This document shows positions 14,757 to 22,944 of a stretch of 24,486 nucleotides of DNA, in pieces. Made by a program: the position numbers and the translations under genes. The notes below the pieces were generated by a model. It saw only the letters and a program-made list of their open reading frames with translations, was not told the DNA's origin and did not search any database. Origin of the DNA: Gammaproteobacteria bacterium UBA6724 (lineage in GTDB: Bacteria; Pseudomonadota; Gammaproteobacteria; Pseudomonadales; Azotimanducaceae); assembly GCA_002454165.1 (NCBI GenBank), contig DKIG01000029.1, forward strand, positions 1 through 24,486, read 5' to 3'. Within the stretch, counting starts at the first letter, position 1, and each line of letters opens with the position of its first letter.

Positions 14757-17700
14757 TTATCCGCCACCAACCTTAATCACTAGCCAAGTCACAAGTTCAA
14801 AATCGGTTATGGTGCGGGGTTGTTCGCTGATATTGGGAATGACGCCGTGACGGTTGGTTAGACCGCCTGGCATTTGTTTCTCAAACTGTGTGCGTATGGC
14901 GACGAAAGCAGCATCCAGAAGATCGTCATATTCTTGCATGTTTTTTCCGTGCTGGGTTTCGCGGTCAAAAGCATCGCATAGTTTCAACAATGGTTCTGTT
15001 TTTCCGCGAGACAGTTCGCCGAAAAGTTCCAACACTTGTTTGGCATGGGTGTAGTTGTAACGCACTTTTCCATCATCGTGCACATATACCAGAAAATAAT
15101 CTTTCAGAAGGTTATATTGCCGTTGCTCTTTTGATGGATTTTTATGGCGCAGACAAAAAATCACGCCCGATGAAGGGTTGATAAAAATATCTTTTTGTTG
15201 CGGCGCGCTGTCGGTGACGGCGTAAACTCCCAGCGGCATGTTTTCCAACTCGGTGCGGTTTTCCCTTAGATAGTTCATCAGTTGTGCAATAAAATCATCC
15301 AATGAAAAATCGCTCAGGTTTACGCTGTCGCTGAGCTCATCAAGATCCAGCACTTCATCGCGCAAGCGATGTAGTTGCGCGGTGCGGAAATCCAATTCTG
15401 CTTCGGCACTCTCGCGTATTTCTTTCTCTTGCCGCGGTTTGCTACCCGCCGCCAATCTATCATCACCGGTGGCCGTGGCATCCACCAACGCCATGCGCGC
15501 TTCCACACGGTTTTTCAAATTGATGTAACGGTCCAGCTCCTGCATGGGCCAGAAATTAACCATTTTAACTTCCCAGTTGCGACTGCCTATGCGGTCAATT
15601 CGACCAAAACGCTGAATCAGGCGCACCGGGTTCCAGTGGATGTCATAATTCACCACCAGGTCGCAGTCTTGCAGATTCTGCCCTTCGGAAACGCAATCGG
15701 TAGCAATCAGAACATCAATCTCAGATTCGCTATCGGGAATAGGCACGCCATGTTCATTGCGTTGGAAACGACCACGCCCAATAGGAGCGAAGTTGTTCAG
15801 GATGTCGTTAAAATGATTGTTGCCAGAATTGATTTTGGTTTCATCGCCCGCCACCATTGCGTAGTTTGCATCCAATTCATCCAGCAATGATGTTAGTTCC
15901 TTATATAAATACTCTGCCGTGTCTTTGAATGCGGTGAACACCAGCACCTTGCGGTTTTTGCGTCCATCTTTGTTTGTTGTCGGATTCGTTAGTTTGTCGT
16001 GGATTAGTTCCTTCAGCGCGGCTAACTTGCCATCACGGTCCGGGGTGATGGCTGCGACTTTCTTCAATACACTGTTGAGAACACGGCGATCCCTATCCAG
16101 TTCGTCCAGCCATTTCGGTAAATCCAAATCTTTAAAATGAAAGGGATGACGTACTTTGTTGACGACAAAATCTTCGTCCTCCATATCGTCATCTGGTTCA
16201 TCGGTTGTCTGACCATCGGTGGTTTCTTTGGCTTGATACGCATGTATTCTTTTAGTCAGTTCATCAATTTTTCCTATAGTTCGGGAAAGTGTCAGAACCA
16301 AAGAGGGTGCGGCACTTTCTAACCGTTTAAGAAAGTTCACACGGATCATGCCAATCAACCATTTTTCCCGGTCAGCCTGATTAAAATTTAATCGCACCTT
16401 CTCATTCGCCAAATTCTGTTTCGCTTGTTCACTGATTACATAGGCCGCCGGGGTATAGATTGACAAACCAAAATATTCAATCTCTGCGTTAAGTTCTTCA
16501 AAGGAAAGTTTGCCTTTTAAATCGGTTTTTGGATTTTTGTTGTCTGGTATAATTTGTTCTGGAAAACCGCCAATTTCTTTTACCACTTCGGGATAAAACT
16601 TTTTTATATGGCGCCGCGAACGGGCTATGGAAACCGCATCCAACAACGTAAAGAATTCACCACCCAGATTGTCAAATAGGTTGCGCTTATCTTTTTGGCC
16701 AGGTTGTTGCTCCCGCTCCCAGTCCTTGAACTTTTTTTGTGCGCCACTGAGCATGGTGCGAATGTTACTGATACCGAGCGTTTCATTGAATGCGTCATCA
16801 TGCTTTCCAGTCATAAAATAAATTTGATTACGCAAATCATCCAGCGATGTATTGACCGGTGTTGCCGACAGCATCAGCACGTCGGTTTGTCCGCCTTTTT
16901 TAATTACCTCCTTAAGTAATCGTTCGTAGCGGCTGTGGCGGATGATTTTGCCGCTCTCATCATAGGCATCATGGGATTCGTTGCGGAAATTATGTGACTC
17001 ATCAATTACCACTAAGCCGAAAACGCTCCAATCAAACTCTGCCAAGTTTATGCCATTAGTCTCGCCAGTCATCCGTGACAAGTCGGTGTGGTACAAAACC
17101 GTATATCTGAAGTCATCCGTCACAAAAGGGTTGCCTTTGTGACCGAACTGCGTGGAGTAGAGTTTCCAATTTTCGCTGAGTTTCTTCGGACAAAGCACCA
17201 GCACTCGTTGGTTTTGCGCTTGGTAATAGTGGATGACCGCCAGGGCTGTATAGGTTTTACCGAGCCCGACGCTGTCAGCGAGGATGCAGCCGTTATGTTG
17301 TTGCAGACGGTTGATGATGCCAATCACACCATCGCGCTGGAATTGATACAACGTTTTCCATATTTCCGTATCCCTGAGATTGGCGGCGCTCAGCTGGTGA
17401 TTCGTCTCTTCTCGCGCTTCCAGACGTGCGCGAAAAATTTCCAACAAGGTTTTGAAATACACCAATTCTGGAGAATAGTTTTTGCCGATTCTCTCCAGTG
17501 CATCCAATACATCTTGTTTGGCATCTCGCGTCAGGGTCTCGTTCTGCCAGATACCATCAAACCAGTGTTTAAGTTGATCGCAGGTGCCGGCTTCGGTGAT
17601 CGCCAGATTGAGCTCCAGATTCGCACCCTCGTTAAAACCCAGTCCGCGACGGGTGAAGTTAGAGCTACCGATCACCGCCGTATCCATAGCGGTGTGGCGT

Positions 17701-18092
17701 TCAGCGTGATACATCTTGCCGTGCAGAAAGTTGGCTTGCTGGATGGTGCGGACTTCGACCCGGTCTTTTATCCATTTCTTACAGTCCCTGGCCAGGCGGT
17801 TTTGTTTGAGCAATCGTTTCGGCGACAAACCGCGCTCAGTTAAATCAAAACCTTTGGTTTGTTTCTCGCCCGGGTCTACTTCGCCGACCGAGCCGGGATC
17901 ACCGTATAAAAATTGCACCGCGCCAACTTTCTCCAACTCGTCCCGCAACGCCTCATAGGCATACACCGTGAAATATGCCGAGACGATGCGCAAAATATCT
18001 GTGCCGTCGCTAAGTTGCTTCTGCAAGTATCTGCCTATACTGGTTTGCGGACTATGGTTATCAAGTATGACTTGATTTTTTTGGGTGTTCAT
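14757..18092 (-). CDS. PLD-domain SNF2-family DNA helicase
   Basis: This 1111-residue protein has an N-terminal phospholipase D-like domain with HGK (124-126) and GSSNFTRRGLG (142-152), the signature of PLD-type nuclease domains. The SNF2 helicase follows: Walker A SVGLGKT (275-281), motif II DESH (364-367), SATPVNT (409 on), and the C-terminal half with VLVFTAFKDTAEYL, ATDCVSEGQNLQ and RLIQRFGRIDRIGSRN. Such proteins are often encoded with Eco57I-type methyltransferases in R-M-like loci, where the helicase is expected to translocate DNA and the PLD domain may cut it (inference). It is the first gene of the island operon. A -10-like TATACT lies about 28 bp upstream, but no clear Shine-Dalgarno is seen. 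It is not a DrmA/DrmB-containing DISARM locus, because those genes are absent here. Confidence 0.9.
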   Translation of the reverse strand: MNTQKNQVILDNHSPQTSIGRYLQKQLSDGTDILRIVSAYFTVYAYEALRDELEKVGAVQFLYGDPGSVGEVDPGEKQTKGFDLTERGLSPKRLLKQNRLARDCKKWIKDRVEVRTIQQANFLHGKMYHAERHTAMDTAVIGSSNFTRRGLGFNEGANLELNLAITEAGTCDQLKHWFDGIWQNETLTRDAKQDVLDALERIGKNYSPELVYFKTLLEIFRARLEAREETNHQLSAANLRDTEIWKTLYQFQRDGVIGIINRLQQHNGCILADSVGLGKTYTALAVIHYYQAQNQRVLVLCPKKLSENWKLYSTQFGHKGNPFVTDDFRYTVLYHTDLSRMTGETNGINLAEFDWSVFGLVVIDESHNFRNESHDAYDESGKIIRHSRYERLLKEVIKKGGQTDVLMLSATPVNTSLDDLRNQIYFMTGKHDDAFNETLGISNIRTMLSGAQKKFKDWEREQQPGQKDKRNLFDNLGGEFFTLLDAVSIARSRRHIKKFYPEVVKEIGGFPEQIIPDNKNPKTDLKGKLSFEELNAEIEYFGLSIYTPAAYVISEQAKQNLANEKVRLNFNQADREKWLIGMIRVNFLKRLESAAPSLVLTLSRTIGKIDELTKRIHAYQAKETTDGQTTDEPDDDMEDEDFVVNKVRHPFHFKDLDLPKWLDELDRDRRVLNSVLKKVAAITPDRDGKLAALKELIHDKLTNPTTNKDGRKNRKVLVFTAFKDTAEYLYKELTSLLDELDANYAMVAGDETKINSGNNHFNDILNNFAPIGRGRFQRNEHGVPIPDSESEIDVLIATDCVSEGQNLQDCDLVVNYDIHWNPVRLIQRFGRIDRIGSRNWEVKMVNFWPMQELDRYINLKNRVEARMALVDATATGDDRLAAGSKPRQEKEIRESAEAELDFRTAQLHRLRDEVLDLDELSDSVNLSDFSLDDFIAQLMNYLRENRTELENMPLGVYAVTDSAPQQKDIFINPSSGVIFCLRHKNPSKEQRQYNLLKDYFLVYVHDDGKVRYNYTHAKQVLELFGELSRGKTEPLLKLCDAFDRETQHGKNMQEYDDLLDAAFVAIRTQFEKQMPGGLTNRHGVIPNISEQPRTITDFELVTWLVIKVGGG

Positions 18093-18117
18093 TTGCGTTC
18101 ATTGGAATGGGGATAGA

Positions 18118-18145
18118 GGAGTATAAAGCACCTGATTGCAGGTGC
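18118..18145 (-). promoter_or_regulatory. Putative promoter/operator of the island operon
   Basis: A minus-strand -10-like TATACT (18120-18125) is directly preceded by a perfect inverted repeat GCACCT-gattgc-AGGTGC (18128-18145). The repeat falls in the -35 to -10 spacer, where a repressor would act. No good -35 hexamer is seen. The hairpin could alternatively be a remnant terminator after the cox-assembly gene, but it lacks a T-run. Confidence 0.4.
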
Positions 18146-18161
18146 ACCAGATAAGAACCTC

Positions 18162-18223
18162 AATACTCACCCGATATTAGAAAGTCGTAGCAGGTGTTTA
18201 AGGTCGTTTAACATTGGTTTGCC
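18162..18223. repeat. Right copy of the 62 bp direct repeat (putative attachment site)
   Basis: Perfect duplicate of 5842-5903. It comprises the last 18 codons and stop of the oxidase-assembly gene plus 5 bp beyond the stop. Because this copy is continuous with the rest of the gene, the reading frame is preserved after insertion of the island. Confidence 0.85.
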
Positions 18224-18772
18224 GGCTTTTTCCAGAGTGTAAAACATCATAATATTGCCCTTGGGGTCCATCAGGAAGAGGGTTGGCTCAAGGGTTGGCT
18301 CAGTAGTGATGCGGGAGCGAAGTGGTTGCAGTTCAACCTGCTGAATGATCACTCGGACATCTGGATGCGACCTTGCCAGCATTTCCATGAAGGCTGTTGA
18401 TCTACCTTCCGGTGCGAGTAACACCCGCTCAACTCTCCCGGCATCTTTTCCCAAGCCTGCGACAACCTGACGGGACAGATACAAAATCCGTTCGCATGCT
18501 TCATTACACTCAGGTCCGCTTGGCTGGATCAATACCCATTTTTCATTTTGTATTAACTTGTCATTCACTCTTATTGATTGAATTGGCGGCGTGATCAATT
18601 CACCTTCATTGGTAGTAGCCGAGGGTATCCAGCCGGGAAAAACAAAATACATTACACCTGCCAAGAGGATGGGGAAAAAAGCAAGCAGCACCAGCAGGGT
18701 GAACTTAATACGTCCGCCGTGCCCGCTAGTCATATTATTTTTTGTCCTCTCATTTATGTGCTTCTCAACCAT
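18167..18772 (-). CDS. Membrane-anchored thioredoxin-like cytochrome oxidase assembly protein
   Basis: This 201-residue protein has one N-terminal membrane segment (about 22-45, FTLLVLLAFFPILLAGVMYF). A periplasmic domain follows with GPECNEACE, a C-x3-C pair like the copper-binding motif of SCO proteins, and EPTLFLMDPKGNIMM, like the SCO/thioredoxin cis-Pro region. It occupies the usual slot after SURF1 in gammaproteobacterial cox clusters, so a role in copper delivery or oxidase maturation is likely (inference). ATG at 18772 overlaps the SURF1 stop as TAATG, which decides the start against a longer frame from 18892. Its last 18 residues lie in the island's direct repeat. A 12 bp in-frame duplication is present at 18279-18302. 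The expected next genes (ctaA, ctaB, sco) are not in the window. Confidence 0.8.
   Translation of the reverse strand: MVEKHINERTKNNMTSGHGGRIKFTLLVLLAFFPILLAGVMYFVFPGWIPSATTNEGELITPPIQSIRVNDKLIQNEKWVLIQPSGPECNEACERILYLSRQVVAGLGKDAGRVERVLLAPEGRSTAFMEMLARSHPDVRVIIQQVELQPLRSRITTEPTLEPTLFLMDPKGNIMMFYTLEKAGKPMLNDLKHLLRLSNIG
18279..18302. repeat. 12 bp x 2 in-frame tandem duplication
   Basis: AGGGTTGGCTCA occurs twice head to tail, encoding the repeated EPTL within the thioredoxin-like domain of the assembly protein. Both units are identical, suggesting a recent slip. Confidence 0.85.
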
Positions 18773-19506
18773 TAGGGATTCCTGGGTCTGAAACTGAACA
18801 ACAACCACAGCAGGCACACCGCCGCCGCCATCGCAAACCACTGAACAGCGTAGCCCAGATGCCGTTGGGGAAGCATCACCGTGTCTTGCCAATATCTTGG
18901 CAGTGCGCCGGGCTGAGCCTCATCCAGTCGGATAACATGAGGATAGACGGGGTTATCAGACGCCATTGCTGATAATGCTACTTCTGACAAGTTAAGTGAC
19001 TGCACCAGCACCGGGAAGGTATCAAATGTCAAGGTATCGGCTTGTAGAAGATAGTCTTGTCTGGCTGGATGATGGATGCTACCAGTCAGTCGTACCTGCT
19101 CTTTGGTCACCTGGGGTATATCGGGTAATTGGGCGCGGCTCCCGGTCATGGCGATGAATCCTCTATTGACCAGAAATTCTGTTCCAGCCAGGCCGTCCCT
19201 AAACAAATGAACCACTTCATACCCAACCTTTCCGTGGCGCACACGATTATCCAGTAGCAGGATTTTTTCGGCATCATATCTGCCGCTCAACGATACCCGG
19301 ATGCCGTTCAGGTTATCCGTGATCGGCAGTTCCAGCGCGTTCAAGGGCGGAGCAGCGTGCCGAATGGCAATCTGTGCCAACAGCTTTTCCTTGTCCGCGG
19401 CACGGGAAAGCTGCCAGTTACCCAGGCTCACAAATCCAACCAGGCAGATCAGACAGAAGAGGGTGACTTTCCAGTTGTATCGGAATTGTCTGTTCACTTG
19501 TAACAT
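18772..19506 (-). CDS. SURF1-family cytochrome oxidase assembly protein
   Basis: This 244-residue protein has two membrane helices, near residues 13-32 and 215-236, enclosing a periplasmic domain. Family motifs are visible: LGNWQLSRAADK after the first helix, LLLDNRVRHGKVGYEV, FLVNRGFIA, and PQRHLGYAVQWFAMA entering the second helix. SURF1 helps insert heme a into subunit I of aa3/caa3 oxidases. It lies in the cox cluster between DUF2909 (opposite strand) and the thioredoxin-like assembly gene, with which it overlaps by 1 bp (TAATG). No good ribosome binding site is seen before its ATG; the 33 bp to the divergent DUF2909 gene leaves little promoter space. Confidence 0.92.
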   Translation of the reverse strand: MLQVNRQFRYNWKVTLFCLICLVGFVSLGNWQLSRAADKEKLLAQIAIRHAAPPLNALELPITDNLNGIRVSLSGRYDAEKILLLDNRVRHGKVGYEVVHLFRDGLAGTEFLVNRGFIAMTGSRAQLPDIPQVTKEQVRLTGSIHHPARQDYLLQADTLTFDTFPVLVQSLNLSEVALSAMASDNPVYPHVIRLDEAQPGALPRYWQDTVMLPQRHLGYAVQWFAMAAAVCLLWLLFSFRPRNP

Positions 19507-19539
19507 TATGTGGTGCGAATCGGGAAAGAAGGAGTCGTT

Positions 19540-19758
19540 ATGTGGTTAAAAATTATCGTCGTTATTCTATTTATCGCCAATCTGGTCGCGCTGGGCAGTG
19601 CCTTTTATACGCTCATCAGCGACCAAGGTCGGGGCGGTAAACGCACCGCCTGGTTGTTACTGGTGCGCGTTTCCCTGGCTGCCCTGTTATTGCTGGTCTT
19701 GGTTTACGGCTTCTACACCGGGGACCTGGGCGTCTCAGCCCCCTGGCTGAGGTCATAA
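19540..19758 (+). CDS. DUF2909 twin-transmembrane small protein
   Basis: This 72-residue protein begins MWLKIIVVILFIANLVALGSA and has two membrane helices (about 3-24 and 38-60), ending YGFYTGDLG. This matches DUF2909, a small protein recurrently encoded inside gammaproteobacterial cox clusters on the strand opposite to coxC and SURF1. It may be an oxidase accessory factor; its function is unknown. ATG at 19540 is chosen for GGAG about 5 bp upstream and family similarity; a longer frame from 19510 lacks both. It is the only plus-strand gene in the window. It faces coxC tail to tail with 19 bp between stops. Confidence 0.88.
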   Translation: MWLKIIVVILFIANLVALGSAFYTLISDQGRGGKRTAWLLLVRVSLAALLLLVLVYGFYTGDLGVSAPWLRS

Positions 19759-19777
19759 CTGGAGGGTTTGGTGACTA

Positions 19778-20671
19778 TCAACTGCCTAGCACATAAACAA
19801 ATACAAACAAGCCAATCCAAACCACATCAACGAAGTGCCAATACCAGGATGCGGCTTCAAAGCCGAAGCAATCATCACCAGAGAAGTGACCTTTCAAGGC
19901 CCGACCGAACATGACAATCAGCATGAAAGTCCCTAGCGACACATGGGCACCGTGGAAACCTGTCAACATAAAAAAAGTGGTGCCGTAGATGCCAGAATTT
20001 AATGTCAGCCCCAACTCCTGATAGGCGTGATAATACTCGTAGCCCTGGACGCAGAGGAACAAACTACCGAGGATAACCGTCAGCGCTAGCCAACCAACTA
20101 ACTTTTTCCTGTTACCCTCTTTGATACCATGATGTGCAAACGCCACTGTGAAACTGGAACTAATCAACAGTACAGTATTCAAGAAGGGCAAACCCCAGGG
20201 ACTGATAACTTCCTGCGCGCCGGGGAAACGTCCAGGGTCGGGCGTCTCCAGCATGGGCCAGTTGGGTGCGTATTCTGGCCAGAGCATGCCGCTGGGTCCT
20301 CGGCCACCCTCTCCGCCAATCCAATCCACGACAAATATGCGCACATAAAACAATGCGCCGAAGAAGGCAGCAAAAAACATTACTTCCGAGATGATGAACC
20401 AGCTCATACCCCAGACATAAGATCGGTTCATTTGGTCGCTGTATAGCTTTTGATGATTTTCCTGGATGACCTTGCCGAACCATATATACAGGGTGCCTGC
20501 CATCACCAGAGCGCCGAGCAAAAAGATCAGTTCACCAAAACTGCTACTCACACCGGCTGACATTTCGTTCAGCATGTTGCCGCCACCGAACACCGTCAGG
20601 AAAATACCTAAGGACGCGAGGATGGGGAGTTTGCTGTTATGGGGTATGTAGTAGGCCTGCTCAGTGGTCAT
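19778..20671 (-). CDS. coxC: Cytochrome c oxidase subunit III
   Basis: This 297-residue membrane protein has seven likely helices. Recognisable subunit III segments are the start YYIPHNSKLPILASLGIF, the MSWFIISEVMFFAAFFGALFY helix, and the late TGFHGAHVSLGTFMLIV and ASWYWHFVDVVWIGLFVFVY. Subunit III stabilises the catalytic core and the D-channel proton supply. A ribosome binding site GGAG lies about 10 bp before ATG, and the gene follows ctaG by 13 bp in the same operon. Confidence 0.95.
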   Translation of the reverse strand: MTTEQAYYIPHNSKLPILASLGIFLTVFGGGNMLNEMSAGVSSSFGELIFLLGALVMAGTLYIWFGKVIQENHQKLYSDQMNRSYVWGMSWFIISEVMFFAAFFGALFYVRIFVVDWIGGEGGRGPSGMLWPEYAPNWPMLETPDPGRFPGAQEVISPWGLPFLNTVLLISSSFTVAFAHHGIKEGNRKKLVGWLALTVILGSLFLCVQGYEYYHAYQELGLTLNSGIYGTTFFMLTGFHGAHVSLGTFMLIVMFGRALKGHFSGDDCFGFEAASWYWHFVDVVWIGLFVFVYVLGS

Positions 20672-20684
20672 ACAATTCTCCGTA

Positions 20685-21332
20685 TCAATTTCTCACCGCT
20701 ATGCGTTTCTGAGTAACTGCCTGAGCACCCATCTGAGCCGTCACATCATAAAGGGTATATGACAGGGTCAATTTTTTAACATCTTGTGGCAATTCGTCAG
20801 CAAGGATAAACCGAAGCGGCATAGATAATTCTTCACCTGCTGCAAGTGTTTGTTGTGTAAAACAAAAACATTCTGTCTTGTGCAGATATTCCGCGGCACG
20901 AAAAGGCGTGACACTGGGTATCGCCTGGGCGGTCATGGTCCTATCGGTAGTGTTCCGGGCATAAAATTCAGTAGCGTTCATCTCGCCCGGTTGCACGGTC
21001 AGTGTGCGTTGTCCAGCACGAAAGTCCCATGGCATACTGCCATTGTTATTCGCAAGAAATTGCACCGTCACCGTCCGCTTAGCAACCGCTTCCGTCTCTT
21101 CACTGACCCTTTGCCCACTAACCATCTGTTCATTAGCCATCTGTTCATTAATCATCTGTTCATTAATAATGTACCGCCCCGAGGTCTTCCCGTTGAAGCC
21201 AGTGACGGCGCAGAACACATCGTAGAGCGGCACCATGGCAAATCCGAAGCCAAACATCCCCAAGACTATAAATAACAGCCGTTTGGTAATCACGCTGGTT
21301 GTCGTATTTGTCATCTTGCTGCCATCATCCAT
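20685..21332 (-). CDS. ctaG: Cytochrome c oxidase assembly factor CtaG/Cox11
   Basis: This 215-residue copper chaperone delivers Cu to the CuB site of subunit I. It has an N-terminal helix (GMFGFGFAMVPLYDVFC), then a periplasmic domain with NNGSMPWDF and the copper-binding ECFCFTQQ (Cys155, Cys157). The usual short linker after GFNGKTSG is extended by a repeated NEQM sequence (57-69) from a 15 bp tandem repeat, a lineage-specific expansion. The gene overlaps the end of coxA by 8 bp if the first ATG is used. ATG at 21314 (MTNTTT) is a possible alternative, since neither start has a strong ribosome binding site. Confidence 0.92.
   Translation of the reverse strand: MDDGSKMTNTTTSVITKRLLFIVLGMFGFGFAMVPLYDVFCAVTGFNGKTSGRYIINEQMINEQMANEQMVSGQRVSEETEAVAKRTVTVQFLANNNGSMPWDFRAGQRTLTVQPGEMNATEFYARNTTDRTMTAQAIPSVTPFRAAEYLHKTECFCFTQQTLAAGEELSMPLRFILADELPQDVKKLTLSYTLYDVTAQMGAQAVTQKRIAVRN
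21121..21165. repeat. 15 bp x 3 tandem repeat inside ctaG
   Basis: Three head-to-tail 15 bp units end in CATCTGTTCATTA and differ only at the first two bases. They encode repeated (I/A)NEQM on the minus strand, in the linker before the Cox11 core. Being a multiple of three, the repeat keeps the frame. Confidence 0.9.
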
Positions 21333-22935
21333 GTGCTTCGGTCATATCTTGAGGCGGGGCGGAAAAGCTATGGTAGGGAGCCGGCGACGCCAGGGTCCAT
21401 TCCAAACCGTGAGCACCTTCCCACACCTGACTGGTTGCCTTCTTCCCGCCACGGATACACTTGATAAGAACGAACAGAAATACTAATTGGCTAAAACCAA
21501 ATAGAAAGGCACCGCAACTGGAAATCATGTTGTAGTCAGCAAATTGCAGCGCATAGTCTGGAATCCTGCGGGGCATACCCGCCAACCCGACGAAATGCTG
21601 AGGAAAGAAGGTGACATTCACACCGATGAAGGAAAGCCAGAAGTGTGTTTTACCCAGCGTCTCGTCATACATATTGCCCGTCCACTTAGGTAACCAGTAG
21701 TAAACCGCCGCCATAATCGCGAAGATTGAACCCGGCACCAGTACATAATGAAAATGAGCAACAACAAAGTAGGTGTCATGGTATTGAAAGTCGGCGGGTA
21801 CTATGGCGAGCATCAATCCTGAAAAACCACCTATGGCGAACAGAATCACGAAAGCAATCGCAAACAACATGGGAGTTTCAAATGTCATTGAGCCCTCCCA
21901 CATGGTCGCAACCCAGTTAAATATCTTCACGCCGGTGGGCACGGCAATCAACATCGTGGCATACATAAAGAAGAGTTCGCCCGCAATCGGCATGCCCACG
22001 GTGAACATGTGATGTGCCCAAACGATCATAGAGAGGAATGCAATGGATGCCGTTGCATAGACCATGGAGCCGTAACCGAACAGGCGTTTCCGGGCGAAGG
22101 TCGGAATAATGGCTGAGACCACACCAAAGGCAGGCAAGATCATAATGTAAACCTCGGGATGCCCAAAGAACCAGAATATATGCTGAAACAACACCGGGTC
22201 GCCACCGCCACCCGCGTTAAAGAAAGCCGTCCCAAAGTGAACGTCCATGAGCATCATGGTGACGACGCCAGCCAATACCGGCATCACAAGAATCAGCAAA
22301 TAGGCAGTAATAAGCCAGGTCCAGACAAACAGCGGCATATTCATCATTGTCATGCCTGGTGCACGCATGTTCAAAATGGTGACGATGATGTTGATTGATC
22401 CCATGATGGAGGAAATACCCATTAGGTGAATTGAAAAGATAAAAAAGGTGACCGAGGGTGGCGCATAGTCAGTTGACAGAGGGGCATAAAAAGTCCAGCC
22501 ATAATTCGGCGCACCACCTTCCATAAAGAAGGTTGAAATCAACATGGAGAATGCAAAGGGCAGGATCCAGAAGCTATAGTTGTTCATGCGCGGCAGTGCC
22601 ATATCCGGCGCACCTATCATCATCGGCACCAACCAGTTAGCGAGGCCGACAAAGGCCGGCATCACGGCGCCAAAGACCATGATGAGCCCGTGCATGGTAA
22701 TGATTTGGTTGAACAGTTCTGGCTGAATAATTTGTAAACCCGGCTGAAAAAGTTCGGCGCGGATACCAAAGGCGAGCAACCCACCGGTCAAAAACATCAG
22801 GAAACTAAACCACAGATACAGGGTGCCGATGTCCTTGTGATTAGTCGTAAACACCCATCTCATAATGCCCTTATCGGGTCCATGACTATGCTCTTCCATG
22901 TCGGCCTGGTGCTGTCCTTCAATTACAGCATTCAT
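21325..22935 (-). CDS. coxA: Cytochrome c oxidase subunit I (aa3/caa3 type)
   Basis: This 536-residue catalytic subunit reduces oxygen to water and pumps protons. It has about twelve membrane helices. Heme and copper ligands are visible: His82 (TMHGLIMVF, heme a), His259 with Tyr263 (GHPEVY, CuB and the cross-linked Tyr), His308/His309 (WAHHMF, CuB), and His394/His396 (AHFHYVL, hemes a3 and a). Lys337 in TGVKIFNW is the expected K-channel residue. This marks an A-type heme-copper oxidase. AGGAG lies about 7 bp before the ATG. It follows coxB by 9 bp and overlaps ctaG by 8 bp. Confidence 0.97.
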   Translation of the reverse strand: MNAVIEGQHQADMEEHSHGPDKGIMRWVFTTNHKDIGTLYLWFSFLMFLTGGLLAFGIRAELFQPGLQIIQPELFNQIITMHGLIMVFGAVMPAFVGLANWLVPMMIGAPDMALPRMNNYSFWILPFAFSMLISTFFMEGGAPNYGWTFYAPLSTDYAPPSVTFFIFSIHLMGISSIMGSINIIVTILNMRAPGMTMMNMPLFVWTWLITAYLLILVMPVLAGVVTMMLMDVHFGTAFFNAGGGGDPVLFQHIFWFFGHPEVYIMILPAFGVVSAIIPTFARKRLFGYGSMVYATASIAFLSMIVWAHHMFTVGMPIAGELFFMYATMLIAVPTGVKIFNWVATMWEGSMTFETPMLFAIAFVILFAIGGFSGLMLAIVPADFQYHDTYFVVAHFHYVLVPGSIFAIMAAVYYWLPKWTGNMYDETLGKTHFWLSFIGVNVTFFPQHFVGLAGMPRRIPDYALQFADYNMISSCGAFLFGFSQLVFLFVLIKCIRGGKKATSQVWEGAHGLEWTLASPAPYHSFSAPPQDMTEAHG

Positions 22936-22944
22936 TCATATCTC

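Larger units (their letters stand above)
5842..18223. mobile_element. Genomic island inserted at the 3' end of a cox-assembly gene
   Basis: The ~12.4 kb between perfect 62 bp direct repeats holds six minus-strand genes of R-M/defence character and nothing related to respiration. The repeat is the 3' end of the protein-coding gene at 18167-18772, and the right copy keeps that gene intact. This is the usual signature of site-specific integration with restoration of the target's 3' end. No integrase, transposase or excisionase is visible inside, so the enzyme is lost or supplied in trans, or the duplication arose by recombination. Some genes (TcmP, sigma factor) are visibly richer in A+T than the cox genes, suggesting mosaic origin. 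Confidence 0.7.

Noticed and set aside
5842..18223. DISARM or BREX locus
   Set aside because: The helicase and methyltransferase are suggestive, but no DUF1998 protein, DrmA-like helicase, PglZ phosphatase or BrxC ATPase is present.
18773..18892. Longer N-terminus for the thioredoxin-like assembly protein
   Set aside because: It lies wholly within SURF1 in another frame; the TAATG overlap at 18772 gives a natural start.
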